Of a stretch of 64,000 bases of DNA, positions 38,450-51,121 are shown one piece after another. The stretch is taken from the NCBI GenBank assembly GCA_905183005.1, contig CAJJDO010000033.1, forward strand, positions 413,523 through 477,522, read 5' to 3'. This DNA is from Paramecium pentaurelia. Its lineage: Eukaryota; Ciliophora; Oligohymenophorea; Peniculida; Parameciidae. A program made the translations under genes and the position numbers. How positions within the stretch are numbered: position 1 is the first letter of the stretch; the number at the start of each line of letters is the position of its first letter. Below the pieces are notes generated by a model, which made no database searches, was not told the DNA's origin, and saw nothing but the letters and a program-made list of their open reading frames with translations.

Positions 38450-39325
38450 ATGAATATCTAAATTAAAAAAACCATTGATCTAAAATATTAATTAATGTAG
38501 CATATGTAGTAGCATTATTCTTAATAACATTTGGCTCCTTCTTATCAACAATAATAAAGAAATGTATCCAGCTCGCCAATGTAAAGACAGTTCCCTATTC
38601 AACCCTTCACTCCAACTCAAAACCTAGGAGGCTAGAATGAAGGAATGAAACCTTATTCCACAGATATGAGAGAAAGAAGCAGATAAATGCAAAATACCCC
38701 TTAATATAATGGATAAACTCTTGAGAGTATGGCATTACGTATACAAACTCTTGAGAAGGAAAATTAAAGTCTTAAGAGATAATTAGAAAATGCAAATCAC
38801 TAAATCCATGTATTAAATCAGAAAGTCAATCAAAATACAACTCCAAGTCTTCTTAAAACCACTACTTTTGAGCTTGTTGTTTTATAAAAAGCTGTAGAAC
38901 AATTAGAAGGTCTTAAAAATGGACTTTAGAAAAAAAAATTATAGGGTAGTAACAATTAAACAACTTTACCTGATTCTTAAAAGGAAGCATATAGCGAACT
39001 CAAAAGTAAAGTCACAGTTATGGAAGAGAAGTAATAATAGTTAGATAGATAATAATCTTAAGTAAGGGCTTCATATTTTAATTAGACTATCCTTTTATTT
39101 CCTAAAGAACAATAGATTTAAAATTAATAATCAAATCCTCCATCCAAAGAAGAAGTCAAAGAAGAACCAAGGTAAGGCAGAAGGCTAATTGTGAATTCTC
39201 AATCCGATCAAGTTGACAACTAAACCAAAACAAGTCCTATTAAGTATTTGAATGTAAAAGCAGGAACAAGTTAAAATGCTTTAAGATTATCCCCCAGAAG
39301 AAAACCAGACTTGAAGTAAAATTGA
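38450..39325 (+). CDS. Unknown 291-aa coiled-coil protein
   Basis: A single exon. After a Q/H/S-rich N-terminus there is a clear coiled coil beginning ESMALRIQTLEKENQSLKRQ (about residues 105-145), and a second at about 175-205. A proline/serine-rich basic tail ends the protein. No known domain is seen. It is probably a cytoskeletal or scaffold protein. It converges on the WASH gene, with 77 nt between stops. Confidence 0.75.
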
Positions 39326-39402
39326 ATAAAAAATAAGATTAAGTGATTTTGTGCTAATTTTTATGATAAATTATTCAATCGCTATGCTCAGAATAATCAC
39401 TA

Positions 39403-40884
39403 TCATCGACTCTCTAACCAATGATTTATGTTCTCATTGTTTTAGTTGTTCTAGTTGGTTATCTATTCAAATCCTAATATCTATATTTATTGTTAATCTA
39501 CTTTACCTTTAAGCAATTTATTATTTTAAAATATCCATGTGATTCATTTCTGGAGCTTTGATTTATGCTTTTTGTTATTCTACTGCTTTGTTTTTATTTA
39601 CAGGTTTCAATCTAGCTAATGGATTATCAGTATTTAAATCATCTAGCAACTTAGATCTGGATCCACTTGGTGGTGGTGGTAATTACCCTGGAGGAGGAGG
39701 GCCAGGAGGAGGAGGAGGAGGTGGAGGTGGAGGAGGAGGGGGAGGAGGTGGTGGAGCACCTTTAGGAGGAGGAGGTGGCGGAGGTGGTGGTGGAGGAGGT
39801 GCACTTTTATTCTATTATTATTAGGGTGGAGGTTATTATATTTATTATTATTATGGTTGTTATTAATATTATTAATATTACTATTACTGTGTTTATTAAA
39901 TTTATGGAGGTGGTTATGCAGGAGCAATACTAGGAGCAATACTAGGAGCCACTGGTTTTTTATTTCTTTATTATGTGGATGGATTGAAAAAATCTATATC
40001 ATCATTATCAGGATCATAATCAACAATTCCTGCCAAATTAAGTTTTGCATCAACTTTTAATTAAGCTATTGGTTTATTAGATGGAACATAAGAATATGAT
40101 TCTTCTCCATATTTTGTAATTGTATCTCCTATTGTATTTGGTGCATCAGCCATAGTTACTTATTCATCATCTGCTTATTACTTTTTTCTTTTATTCTCTT
40201 GTTTCTTATATATTATAATAATAATCTTACTGCTGGTTCTGGAAATACTTCACGTGCATCAAAAGTATGATGATTATATGGGTTAATTAATTAGTTAAAA
40301 ACAGATAAGCCATCTACATATTTCAGTTTTCTTGGAACTGTGCCATAACCCTAGATTTATCTTTTTGAGATGGCTCTTTCTCCTTCAAAAATAGTTTTCC
40401 CTTTTTAAGTGAATTTTCCATATGCCATTTGAATTGTTGCTACTCTATCAATATTGTCTGGTGCTTTTCCTTAATAGCCTTATTCATTGGCCAATCTAAT
40501 GTATTTATATGGTTCATAGATTGGTATAATTGGTTTATTATAACATTCTGAAAATATGGATTGCTTGTTTGTAGGATCGAATTCATATTTCTTAACAAAC
40601 TTACTAGGGGATTGAAATACTATCGCTTAAGGACAATTTTATAGATGATTCAACTTAGCATTACAAACATTAATGCGCTATTATTGAAAATATATAAATA
40701 CTTCTGCTAATTATTGAATTCTTACTTTCACTAGATTAACACGATCACGTAACTTTTCCTCTGTAATATTTGTTGCTTACTCTAGCAAAGACAAATTGCC
40801 AAGGGTAATATCTAAACCTTCCTTATGATGTAAGTCAAATGAAGCTAGATTAAATTACCAAGGACATGGTTATATAAATGCCAT
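39403..40884 (-). CDS. WASH1: WASH1-like Arp2/3 activator (WASH complex)
   Basis: A 475-aa protein with introns 40205-40230 and 39474-39501. The N-terminal helical region contains RINVCNAKLNHL and the characteristic IVFQSPSKF (AitvfSpakyP in WASH). A linker with KLNLAGIVDYDP follows, then a long poly-proline tract, a WH2-like motif (LLDDLNTDNPLARLKPV), a connector (MNHMDILKQQIAQRQRF) and a terminal segment with a tryptophan (NHWLESR). WASH nucleates branched actin on endosomes through Arp2/3. The C-terminal acidic region is weak compared with animal WASH. The poly-Pro tract reads as poly-Gly on the plus strand. Confidence 0.87.
39664..39815 (-). repeat. Poly-proline-coding low-complexity tract in WASH gene
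   Basis: On the plus strand this is a run of GGA/GGT/GGC triplets, with G content far above its surroundings. In the WASH reading frame on the minus strand it encodes more than 30 prolines in clusters. Profilin/actin-type poly-Pro placed before the WH2 motif is the usual order in WASP-family proteins. Confidence 0.9.
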
Positions 40885-40908
40885 TCTATAATAAAAATAA
40901 TATAATAA

Positions 40909-41288
40909 TCAATTTGCATGCTCTTTTTAATATTGCAAATCTATATCTCTAATAAGGCTTAAATAAACCTTAGATACTAATATTCTTTATAAATTTTAAT
41001 TTTTTAAATTAAACATATATGGTTTATCATTAGTTTTTATTTTATTGTAAAATTCTTTAAACTTTATATTGATTTACTGAATTGTAAATTAAAAATTAAA
41101 TCTACTATCTTAAAAAGTCTTAGAATGTTATCTAAAAAAATAATAAATATAAATAAATATGATAAAAGAACTAATACAAATTTATAAAAAAATTTAGAAA
41201 ATAAAATAGCAAAGTATTTCTTAAATTGATAACTTATTAATATTTCTTCATCAGAAATATGAATGTTATCTAGATCAATTTTATTCAT
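40909..41288 (-). CDS. Unknown 116-aa single-TM protein
   Basis: A small protein with one 29-nt intron (41077-41105) and a length divisible by three. The N-terminus (MNKIDLDNIHISDEEILIS) is acidic. A strongly hydrophobic segment, about residues 27-55, is followed by a basic helical tail ending QYQKEHAN. The stop lies 24 nt upstream of the WASH start. It has no recognised family. The intron, which moves the frame into a charged tail of normal coding composition, is the main support. Confidence 0.6.
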
Positions 41289-41506
41289 GAATCAAATTAG
41301 ATCTTTTTATTTTTTAATTGTTAAAGAAAGTGAAACAATTGTAATTAATTATTATTGAAAATATTACAAAGTTATCTACAAGGATGAATGAGAAATTTTT
41401 GAAATAATAATTTAAAATGGGTTATGTAAATTACTATAAAAAATAAAATAAATTTTATAAAATAGAAAATTTCTAAATTTAAGCATTTAGAAATTAATTC
41501 CTAATT

Positions 41507-42713
41507 TCATTTATTTTTAATGTTATCTTATTATAATGTAGGTTGTATGTAATCATCCCAATCTATTGGTTTAATATCCTCTTCATCATCTATCCATTAA
41601 ATTCTACAACCAACTTCCCATAACCCTAATTACTTTTTACCAGTAGGCAATATATATCTGCCTTTTCCAGATTATTTTCCATTTTACCAGTAACCTTCAT
41701 ATTCTAATATATTATCATAATATATACTTCTTCCATCAGGCCACTAATAAATACCATATCCTTATTTTTTATCTTTAATATATTCTCCTTCATATTAACG
41801 TCCATCTGGCCATGTGTATATTCCTCTACCATTCATTTAATTTTTACTCCACATTCCCGAATATTTCTAAATTGAACTTATTATTTACTCTACCATCCGA
41901 CCAAGTATAAATTCCATATCCTTCTAATTAATTTTTCTCCCAATAACCCAAATAATAAGATCCATCACTCCAATAATATTTACCAAAACCATCCTTTTTA
42001 CCACATTAATAATTTCCCTCATATCTAGAATGATCTATCCATATCTCAATTCCATATCCATGTGGTTAATCATCATTCCAATATCCCTCAAATTTAGCTC
42101 CTTAAGCATGAATATATTTTCCTTAACCACAAACTCTATCTTCTTTCCAATCTCCATCATAAAGGTCTCCGCTGACATGCCAAAACTTACCTTTTCCATG
42201 TGCCCTATTTTTTTTCCAATCTCCTTCATATTTAGCTCCATCTGCCCAAATTTAAATACCAAATCCATCTCGGTATTATCCAACCCATTCTCCCTCATAG
42301 TAAGCACCACTTTTGAAATAATACCTTAATCTTTTTTCTCTACTTTAAGTAAAACATTTATTTCCAAAAGTTTCCATCATTTCTTCTTAATTTCTTTAAA
42401 CCATCTCATTTTTTCGATTCTGTAAATCACTATTAGATTCTTCAAATTATAAACTATATAATATACATGAAGTCAGGATGATTTCAGATTATTTATCATT
42501 TGGTATTTGAACAGCTTGAATAGGATTAAAGTTTTCTAAAATTACTGATAAGGATTCATTATTTTAGGCTTTATAATACTCTTTTTGATTTTCTACTTTA
42601 TTGTTATCTTCTTAATCATGAGATTAGCGACTTATAGTCTATTGATGAAACTCAGTAATTAAAATTTCATCCTTCTTTGAGCAGATTTAACAATTCGAGC
42701 AATTACTACCCAT
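41507..42713 (-). CDS. MORN-repeat protein
   Basis: A 394-aa protein with one intron (41867-41888). After about 165 residues of low-complexity N-terminus (MGSNCSNCQICSKK..., with Gly2 and nearby cysteines suggesting N-myristoylation/palmitoylation) come roughly ten MORN repeats of the form YxGxWxxxxxxGxGxxxxxDG, for example YYEGEWVGQYRDGFGIQIW. The last repeats run into an acidic tail (WIDDEEDIKPIDWDDY). MORN proteins in ciliates and apicomplexans are typically membrane- or cortex-associated. The exact role is unknown. Confidence 0.9.
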
Positions 42714-43004
42714 TTTTTTGAATAAAATACTATGAACTTTTTAATAAATAATTAATCAAGTCATATATTATTTGATTGTTTTAATTTTTCATAAAATTTA
42801 AAGTTCAAAAAGTAAAAAGTTATATATGTTGAAAATATAAATAATAATTATAAAGATGAATAAAATTTTTATATCATATAATTTAAATTTCTATGTGACT
42901 ATTGTTCTGCTAAGTATAAGATTTGATGAATAAGGGATATAAAATAAAATTTAACTAGTAATTAAGTTAATAGAAAATATAAATAATAATTTTTATAATT
43001 TATT

Positions 43005-46000
43005 ATGTTCGCAGACGCATCTGAAATTTTATTTTTGGAAGAATGTTGTAAGTTTACGGTAGATCCAGCAAAGTAAATTAATGCAATTATTATTTTAGAG
43101 CTGATAAAATGATATTTTTGGCTGATACCTATAAATAATATTTTCAAGGAAGAACCAACATATTGATTTCATAAAATTAGGATATTTTGGAAGCATGCAT
43201 TTTAGAGAGATTAAAATATCCGTATATATTTATATTTAAGTAGCTAAACAAATCCTTTTGTAAATCTTGTGTAAACAAAATATAATATTGAGTATTTAAA
43301 AGGAAGACCTTGGTATAATACTCCAGAAATCGGAAATCTAATTGAGTCATTTAGAATCATGGTTTAAAATTACTTGATGACAATTCTATAATATCCTGAC
43401 TAATTTTCACCTCAAAGATGTATATCAGACAGAGAGAAGGAGTAAAATTAAGGTATACATTATAAATATGAAAGAGCTTTAAAAATTGATAGCAAGGCTT
43501 TTTGATATTTTTGATACAACAGGATTTGATTCAGATATACACAGTTTATTTATTTAAAATATTGGAGAAAATTATGATGAAAACATGTTACACATACAAA
43601 TAATCTAATATTCTAGAAATTGTATTTCTAAGGTTTTAATAAAAGAATTAATTTTAGCTTCATATTTATAATGATCAAGTGAATCTTTATTTTGCAGTAT
43701 TCTTACATTATCTAAAGGATACCAAAACCAAAGAGTTAATTATGTCTGATAAAATTGCTAAATGGTAAAAAAATTATAATTTACAATAGGAATGTAAAAA
43801 CAGATAAGGGAGATATATTAGAAAAAGAATATTTTTTAGGTCCTATATTTACAATATCATTATTATAAGAAAATCAATATGTGAGATAGAGGGCTCATCA
43901 AAATTTAACAGGTAAAATGACAAAAAGATAATTTGAAATTCTTCTTAAATAATATTAATAAGTAGGTCACAATCATATTGAAAGTTTAGTAACACTGATA
44001 AAAACATGTCTTTCAAAGAACACATTTTAATAAACTATACAATTTTTAAATCATGTATGTTTATGCAATAAATTTAAAACAAAAGAAGGATATTAACATA
44101 ATAGATAGATGAGAATAAAGTAAAATGTTTCATCTGATGGGTTTCTACTTAATATATATGATACTTTACTATATTTATCAAATAAAATATCAAGTAGATC
44201 AGATGATACTTATACAAAAATAGATAAGCAATTTTGGTATACTATACCTTTTGAGAATGAACAAATGCTATTATGTATTTGATTATTATATATTTTAGTT
44301 TCTTAAATACCATTAAGTAAATAGAATTTATAAATTGGTAATGTAAGCTATTTATTTTTTTATACTTTAAAATATGTTCATATAGGAGTAATACCAATTC
44401 TTTAGAAATTGGAAGATATGCTTAAAGAAATGCAAGACAATAAAGAACTTTTGGAATTATTTGCTGGTCAACCTGAAGAACTTAGAATTAAAGCAGATAT
44501 AGAAGCAATGGATTAAGAAGTTCATCAATTAGAATTAGTAATTTTTAACTGTGGAAGAATTAAAGATACAATTTAATTATTTGATACATTTATCTATTTA
44601 TTTAAAGATTGGCTTAATATTGATAATATGATTGATGGTTAAACATTATGGCAGAAACCAGATATTTTAAATTATATTCCAGAATTTGTAATTAATATTA
44701 TAATAGATTATATTCACTTTTATATGTAACATTTAGATGGGTTTGCTGATATTTTTTTTGATTTTTAAAAAGTATTGTATTATTTTAGAAATAGTTTACC
44801 TTTTTTGCAGAACTTGGAATGTATTTTATTCATTTACCAATTGCAACAAATAAATATTTAGCTGGAAAATTCATTGAAATGATATTTTTTTTTACTAAGG
44901 TTACTAAAAATTTAGCTAACATACCTTTAATATTTATTTCAAATAATTTAATAAAAGACAATTTACTTATAGGACTAATAAAATAATATTCAGCAGTTGC
45001 AGAAACAGGAGCAAATAATCAATTTTATGCTAAATTTTAATACAGATTATATATTAATGATCTTCTATTCTAATTAATGTAGATAAATATTTATTAAAAT
45101 TAAATATAAAAATATATAGAATGTGAATTAGGTCAAAGATTAATAAAACATATGATAAGTGATATGAATTATGGTTTTGAAGAGATATGGACTACATATT
45201 TAGAAACATATCAAAAAAAATTAAAAGACGCTCCTAATAGTTTATAAGAAAAATACAACAAAAAGCGAGAGCTAGATTTAATTAAAAGTTAAATTAAATC
45301 AAATTTATAAAATATGAAATCTAATTTGAAGTTATTAGTTGAATTTAGTTTCCATATTCCAAAAGTTTTAATGAATGAAGGTAATATTATTAATTAAATA
45401 AATAGTTTTCTAAGAAATGATATTAAAAATGATTAATTATTATCTTGATAATTTATTAAATGAAAGACTTAAAGAAAAATTAGATTCTTTAAAAAAAATT
45501 GCTGAAAAAGAATTTAAATTAGAAACATTTCTAACACTAATAGGAACATTTTTTGCAAATGTTTATAAAGAAAAAAAAGTAGTGAGTATCCTTGTAAAAG
45601 ATGATAGATCCTATCATATCGAAAATTTTTTAAAATTAGAATATTTTTTTAGATAGAAAATTGCTGGATAATAAGAGAAGGTTGAAAGATTAAGTAAATT
45701 TATTTAAAATTTGTAACTCAAATCAGAAAAAAAAAAATTTATGGAAAGTATTTTAGAATAGACACAGATTCCAGAAAGATTTTAAGATCCTATAAATGGA
45801 GAAGTATAAATTCATATTTTAATTTAGTTAATGAGAGATCCTGTTTTATTACCATAATCTAAAGAAATAATGGATAGAAAAGTTATTGTCACTGCATTAT
45901 TAGAAAAAAAATAAGATCCATTCACTGCTACTCCATTAGATACTAAAGATTTAATTCCTTAACCAGAACTAAAAAAGGAGATAGAAATATGGCTTACTGA

Positions 46001-46150
46001 AATTAAGAGACAAAGAGATATTAAAGTCTAAGAAGCTTAAAAAAATAAGATACAAACTGAAATTCAGTTTTAATAATCTTAAACCTTTAATTTATAGGAT
46101 GATGAAGATGAACTAAAAGTATATAAAGGGAATAAATATGAAGATGATTG
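43005..46150 (+). CDS. UFD2: UFD2/UBE4-type U-box ubiquitin ligase
   Basis: About 975 aa with nine introns (43073-43098, 43222-43243, 43453-43474, 43633-43657, 43765-43789, 44275-44298, 44772-44794, 45381-45405, 45804-45827). The long UFD2 core is visible (YFLGPIFTISLL, SSDGFLLNIYDTLL, FIYLFKDWLN). The C-terminal U-box follows: LMRDPVLLPQS, MDRKVIVTALL, DPFTATPLD and LKKEIEIW. UFD2 elongates ubiquitin chains. After about 46058 the main frame would run on past the expected end. An acidic tail ending KYEDD and TGA 46148-46150 is in another frame with no normal intron between, so the last 20-30 codons are uncertain. Confidence 0.85.
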
Positions 46151-46245
46151 AGTTGAAATAAAATATATAGATATTTTATTTAGAAATAAAGAAACAATTT
46201 TTAACAAAATAATTTTATACTGTTATTTATGATTAACTCATTTTT

Positions 46246-47375
46246 TCATAATTTGCTAACTTTGGCCATATGAACAGCTAAGTCCAAAACTCTATTGGAA
46301 TATCCCCATTCATTATCATACCATGAGACTAATTTATGGAAGTTCTTTGTCAATCCAATACCAGCTTTTGAATCAACAATAGATGATCTAAATTTTTAAT
46401 AAAAATTTTTACCTTGCATCATGAAGGAAATCTTATGAAACAACTTAATCACTTGTGAATCCCAAAATTCCTTTTAATGGACCTGCTTATGAAGCCTTTG
46501 AGAGTGCTTCCATAATTTCATCATAAGATGCTTCCTTTTAAATTCTGACTGTCAAATCAACAACTGAAACATTGATAGTTGGAACTCTGAAGGCCATACC
46601 AGTTAATTTTCCTTTGATTTCTGGAATGACTAATCCTACAGCCTTTGCAGCTCCTGTAGTTGATGGAATAATATTGGTAGATGCAGCTCTTCCAGCTCTC
46701 CAATCTTTTCCACCTTTAACTGGTCCATCAACAACCAATTAAGTAGCTGTGGAAGCATGAACTGTTGTCATAAGTCCTATAAAAATCTACTGATATTTTT
46801 ACCTTCAACAATTCCAAAATTATCATTGACAACTTTAGCTAATGGAGCTAAACAGTTGGTTGTGCATGAAGCATTTGAAACAATGTGTTAATCAGCTTTA
46901 TAGTTTTCATGGTTAACTCCATAGACATATGTTGGTGTGCCCTTGTCTTTTGATGGAGCAGACATAATGACTTTCTTGGCTCCTCCCTTCAAATGGAATC
47001 CAGCCTTTTCGTCAGTCAAAAATGCACCTGTTGATTCACAAACTGTGTTAACCTAATAAAAATTAAAATATGCTATTACTCCTGAATCTCCCCAAGGAAT
47101 TTGGCTTGGATCTTTTTGAGCATAAACTCTGATCTTTTATCCATTGACAACAATTCCTTAATCGTATTTTTCGACTGTGAATGGTGATTTCAAATGAGCA
47201 GAGTCATATTTAAGATTATAGACCAAGTAATCTAGATCCATGAATGGGTCATTGATAGCTTTGACTGTCACCTTGGAATATTTAAAATGTATACTGGTTT
47301 GTTGTTCTCAATAGCGGCTCTCAAGACCAATCTACCAATTCTTCCGAATCCATTAATACCAAGGTTGACGGACAT
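46246..47375 (-). CDS. GAPDH: Glyceraldehyde-3-phosphate dehydrogenase
   Basis: A 342-aa enzyme with introns 47272-47294, 47053-47079, 46777-46802 and 46388-46412. It oxidises G3P in glycolysis. The N-terminus has the NAD-binding MSVNLGINGFGRIGRL. The catalytic cysteine is in SNASCTTNCLAPLAK, then GGKDWRAGRAASTNIIPS, and the C-terminus has WYDNEWGYSNRV. The 27-nt intron is stop-free and a multiple of three, but homology shows it must be removed. It converges on the UFD2 gene, with 95 nt between stops. Confidence 0.97.
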
Positions 47376-47804
47376 TTATAAATGATAAAAGATATTTATA
47401 CTTTGATAACCAAAACACGTAAATTTATATTCTCTATTAATGCGTCATTTGATTTAAATCACCATTATAATGCCAATATTTATCATGAAATAACAGACGT
47501 GTGTGTAAAAAATATCATATTTTAAGATATCATGACAATATATTTTTCATAATAAATACAAAAGAAATGAATATTTAATATTTTTAATTTAAAAACTTTT
47601 GTATATCAATATAAATTCAAATTGATCAACTAATTCTAGAAATATCAAGTTGAGTTTCTATATTTTTTTTTAATTCTTAATTATATTAAAGTTTTTATTC
47701 TTTTATGTTCTATAATTCTAACTAACTTATTATAATATTTCTATATTTCATGAAGTAAAATTAAGATTTAGTATTTATTAAGAAACTAATATATATATAT
47801 TTAA
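47376..47804. other. Intergenic, no gene seen
   Basis: About 430 nt of AT-rich sequence lie upstream of GAPDH and after the stop of the second MYB gene. It probably contains the GAPDH promoter. No motif was recognised. Confidence 0.5.
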
Positions 47805-48719
47805 TCATAATTCTTCTTCTTTTAAATTCTCTGTTGGGTATTTTTTGTTTTAAACTTCTGATGGATTATTTTTTGGAATCAATCTAATAACTGGAACAGG
47901 AATCCATATAATCTTTTTAGGTTCTCCTGGATTTAATTCAAGCATTTGTTCAAATTTAAATAAGAAGTTTCTTGGGCATAAATACCGAATATTTTAATCC
48001 TTTTGTTATTCTGACTATTTGGTATCAATTTTTTTATTAATTTATGGTTCCAAATTATCTATTTCTTATTTACAAGATAATTCAGTTTTGATAGTCTTTA
48101 TTTCCTAATCTTCTTACTTTTCGAATTCCTAATCTAAGACCTAAAGTTTCTAATATATAAAATTAAATATTACTAAGCCTAATTTGTGACTTTGATCTTT
48201 GTGTTTAGTATAGAATCTATTCTTGACCATTATTTCCTAAATTTAATTTTTATAATTACAGATCTATCTTTCATCAATTTGGCAATCTAAGTCCACTTCG
48301 ACCCATACTGTTTATATAATTTGATTAATTAATCGTCTTCCTCTTGAGTCCATGATCTTGCAGGTGGTGCTATTATTTGATTGATATATCTATTTCGAAT
48401 TTAGTTTCCAGTTCTGTTTTTCATAATTTAAGCAATTTCATTCCAATTTTCTCCATATTTTTACACTAACTCTTTCAACATATCATCTTCTTCTTTAGTC
48501 CATGGTGTCTTCTTTCCACTCTTATATAATATATTTATATTTTACCTTTAATTAAGTCCATCTTTGAACACATTCTTAATCTGTTTTTCCTGATAAATAT
48601 TCTGAAATCTTCTTCCATTATGGTCCATATAACTTAAAAGCTTCTTCTAATCGTCTATCATCATCATAATTCCATTTATTGTTGTTTTCTACTTCAGCAT
48701 CAGTCCAAGCAAATTACAT
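47805..48719 (-). CDS. Second three-repeat MYB-like protein
   Basis: A 280-aa protein with introns 48521-48545, 48237-48259 and 48150-48173. MYB repeat 1 contains DDRRLEEAFKLYGPQWKKIS and CVQRWTQLK. Repeat 2 contains TPWTKEEDDMLKELVQKYG and IRNRYINQI. Repeat 3 contains RSWTQEEDDQLIKLYKQYG and, across an intron, VKNRFYTK. The C-terminus is basic and proline-containing. It is shorter than the MYB protein at 21.3-22.7 kb but of the same architecture. The start is the ATG immediately before the first repeat, and no in-frame upstream ATG is usable. Confidence 0.87.
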
Positions 48720-49178
48720 CAAATTAAAATAAATAAAAAAGATTTGTAAATTAACTCTTTCCCCCTTCAGATAACAATCCCATACACATAATTCAAACTA
48801 TATATGCTAAAAAGTCAACATCACTCATCTTAATTATGTTTATTATAATGTTGAAGTCATAAATGATTCAAACTTTATTTCAAAAGTGCCTAAACACAAC
48901 TTCAAAAGTTAAAATTTTAAATTTCTTCATCTTACTTCTTATCCTTTTTATTTAGATTAAAAGGCTTCTTCTCACTTTAAATTTGGTATTATTAATCTTT
49001 TCTAACTAAAAAATGATCAAGAGACTAGAACTTTTTATTATATATCTAATAATTAAAATATGTTTCAAAAATTCATATATATATAAATGATCCTATTTAT
49101 TTTCTTATAATTTTTGTGAGTATTTTAACTTAAATAAGTAAATGAATAATTTCTAAAAATAATAATATATTTATTAGA
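48720..49178. other. Intergenic, divergent starts, no gene seen
   Basis: About 460 nt lie between the divergent MYB and HTH-like genes. One short ATG-initiated minus-strand frame near 48830 hits TGA within 12 codons. Nothing else was recognised. Confidence 0.5.
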
Positions 49179-49790
49179 ATGAATATTGAAACACAATCTG
49201 AAAAATCAGAAATTAAAAGTTCTAAGCGAGAAAGGTATGTTTGGGAGGCTTTGAATGCAGTTCAAAAGTGGAGAGACTTATTTGAAAATGGTTATTTTAA
49301 TGAAGTAGGTAATTAGATAAAACCTTCTTTAAAGGAGGCAGCTAATTTAGTTGGACTTCCAAAAAGAACTCTTGAATAATATCATAGTGTATTTAAGTAA
49401 ATTTTTGTATTTATGATAAGAAAATTACCATAATTTATAGATATTATGAGAATTCTAGACAAAAAAATGGGATATCTAAATTAGCTCATTAAGCAATAAA
49501 AAAATGAACCAGCAACAACTTAGGAATAATAAGAGGATATTTAGTAAGAATAGAGTTCTTGGGATAATATGATTATTGAAGCAGATGATTAATTAGCAGT
49601 ATAAAGGGATACTGATGAATACTTGGAAATGAATCAGATAGTTTAATAATAACAAATTTTTGAAAATGAAGAAGATTATGTAAAATATCTTTAATTTGAA
49701 GAAGACGAAAATTATTGTTAAGAATATTACTAATTCAATGGTGAAGAAGATTTCTTTTGTGATCAAGATTAAGCAAATCCCATAGCCTGA
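49179..49790 (+). CDS. Small HTH-like protein with acidic Q-rich tail
   Basis: A 203-aa open frame, or 195 aa if the 24-nt GT...AG segment 49397-49420 is spliced. Both keep frame. After KRERYVWEALNAVQKWRDLF a likely helix-turn-helix reads SLKEAANLVGLPKRTLEQY, similar to Psq/HTH-type motifs. The C-terminal half is strongly acidic with E/D and Q runs. It is probably a nuclear regulator of a ciliate-expanded type, but this is inference. It converges on ATG13, with 73 nt between stops. Confidence 0.7.
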
Positions 49791-49863
49791 TAGTTGATAT
49801 AATTAATCAAACACTCTTAAACATAGATATAAATTAATCACTATTAGTAATTCACTTTCTATA

Positions 49864-50991
49864 TCAACAAATTTATCTATAAAAACTTAATAATCTGTTT
49901 ATTTAAATTGATCTAATTCTTTTATTTTTTGATTCTTACTGAATATTCTTTAAAGTATCTAATAAAATTGATTAATTAATTTTTTCTTCATTTGAAAGTT
50001 TTTAAGATAACATAATCTATGAAATAAGTAATTCATTTTAGATACAAACAGGAAAGTTTAAAATTGATGATTTATTTTCTAATTATTATCCATGATTTGA
50101 TAAATTTAATTTATTATTCATAGGATCACCAGTCATGAGATTAATTTCATAATCTTCTTCTAAAAATGCCTTATCTTTTAATTTTTATGCTGCTTCTTCA
50201 GGTGTAAATAATAGTTCTACTTCTTCTTTTTTTGAATATATTGAAACAAAAGAAAGATTATTAAGTGACATCCTAGGAGGATTTTCTTGTCTTTATTAAA
50301 CTTAATATTCAGTATCCATTGTCATTTTTCTTTCAATTAATTGTGGATCTTTAATATCAATTTATTCTGATAAATAACGACATCTTTTAAATAAAGGAGA
50401 CTCATTTATTTTTTATTTCTAAATTTATAAGACATTCTATAATTATCCTTATTAAGCTATAGTTAATTAAAAGTTGAGTTGACTTAGAAATTTAGTTGAA
50501 ATCTTTTTAACTTATAATTTAGAATCATCTATCCAATCACTTCTTTTTTTAGTATTTCTATTATAAAATAATAAACTATGTGTCACTTTATATTATTTTG
50601 TAATTAATTCTTCTTAAAATATTGTAGTCATAGTCATCATAGCAATAGCTGATCGTAACCAAATAGTTATTTATTTGATTAAGGAATTGTTCTTTTTGGT
50701 AGTAAGCATATTAAGTATGATACTTTATGATTATATAAGACTCCATTCTTCAACTAAAAAAGAATTTCCATCTTTTTCTAGAAAAAATTAAACAATCATT
50801 TCATTAGTTTAAGAACTTCTCCAATTATTTTTAAGTAATTGTTATACATTAATGTTTATTTCTTTATTCCAAATAATTCCAATTTCTTTTGTTTAATTTT
50901 AGATTTGGGATTAGTATTAAAGGAAGGGGTATGCTCTTGATGTTAATAAAATATCAGCAAATTTAGTGAATAACAGTTAGATCATATTCAT
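49864..50991 (-). CDS. ATG13: ATG13-like autophagy protein (HORMA domain)
   Basis: An intronless 375-aa gene. The N-terminus contains FTKFADILLTSRAYPF, then a short strand region, FFLEKDGNSFLVEEWSL and LIKQITIWLRSAIAMM. This order (ILxSR, then L-V-E-x-W, then a helix with xxLRSxxxxM) is the ATG13 HORMA pattern. ATG13 recruits the ATG1 kinase complex to start autophagosome formation. The remaining 230 residues are disordered-looking and contain a Q-rich part and MTGDPMNNK. The start could be either of two close ATGs (MNMI or MI). Confidence 0.7.
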
Positions 50992-51121
50992 ATGTTTTTA
51001 AATTAGGTATTTATAAGAAAATTAATGAATGAAATATGTACTTTAAATTTATAATCAAATTTTAAAAATGCGTATTAATATAATGTCTTCAATAACATAA
51101 TATTTGAACAAATATAACTCA

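Noticed and set aside
39558..39824. Plus-strand poly-glycine ORF
   Set aside because: It is the antisense of the WASH poly-proline tract. The minus strand gives a complete, motif-bearing protein with two introns.
42030..42329. Plus-strand serine/isoleucine-rich ORF
   Set aside because: It is the complement of MORN repeats, whose minus-strand frame is continuous.
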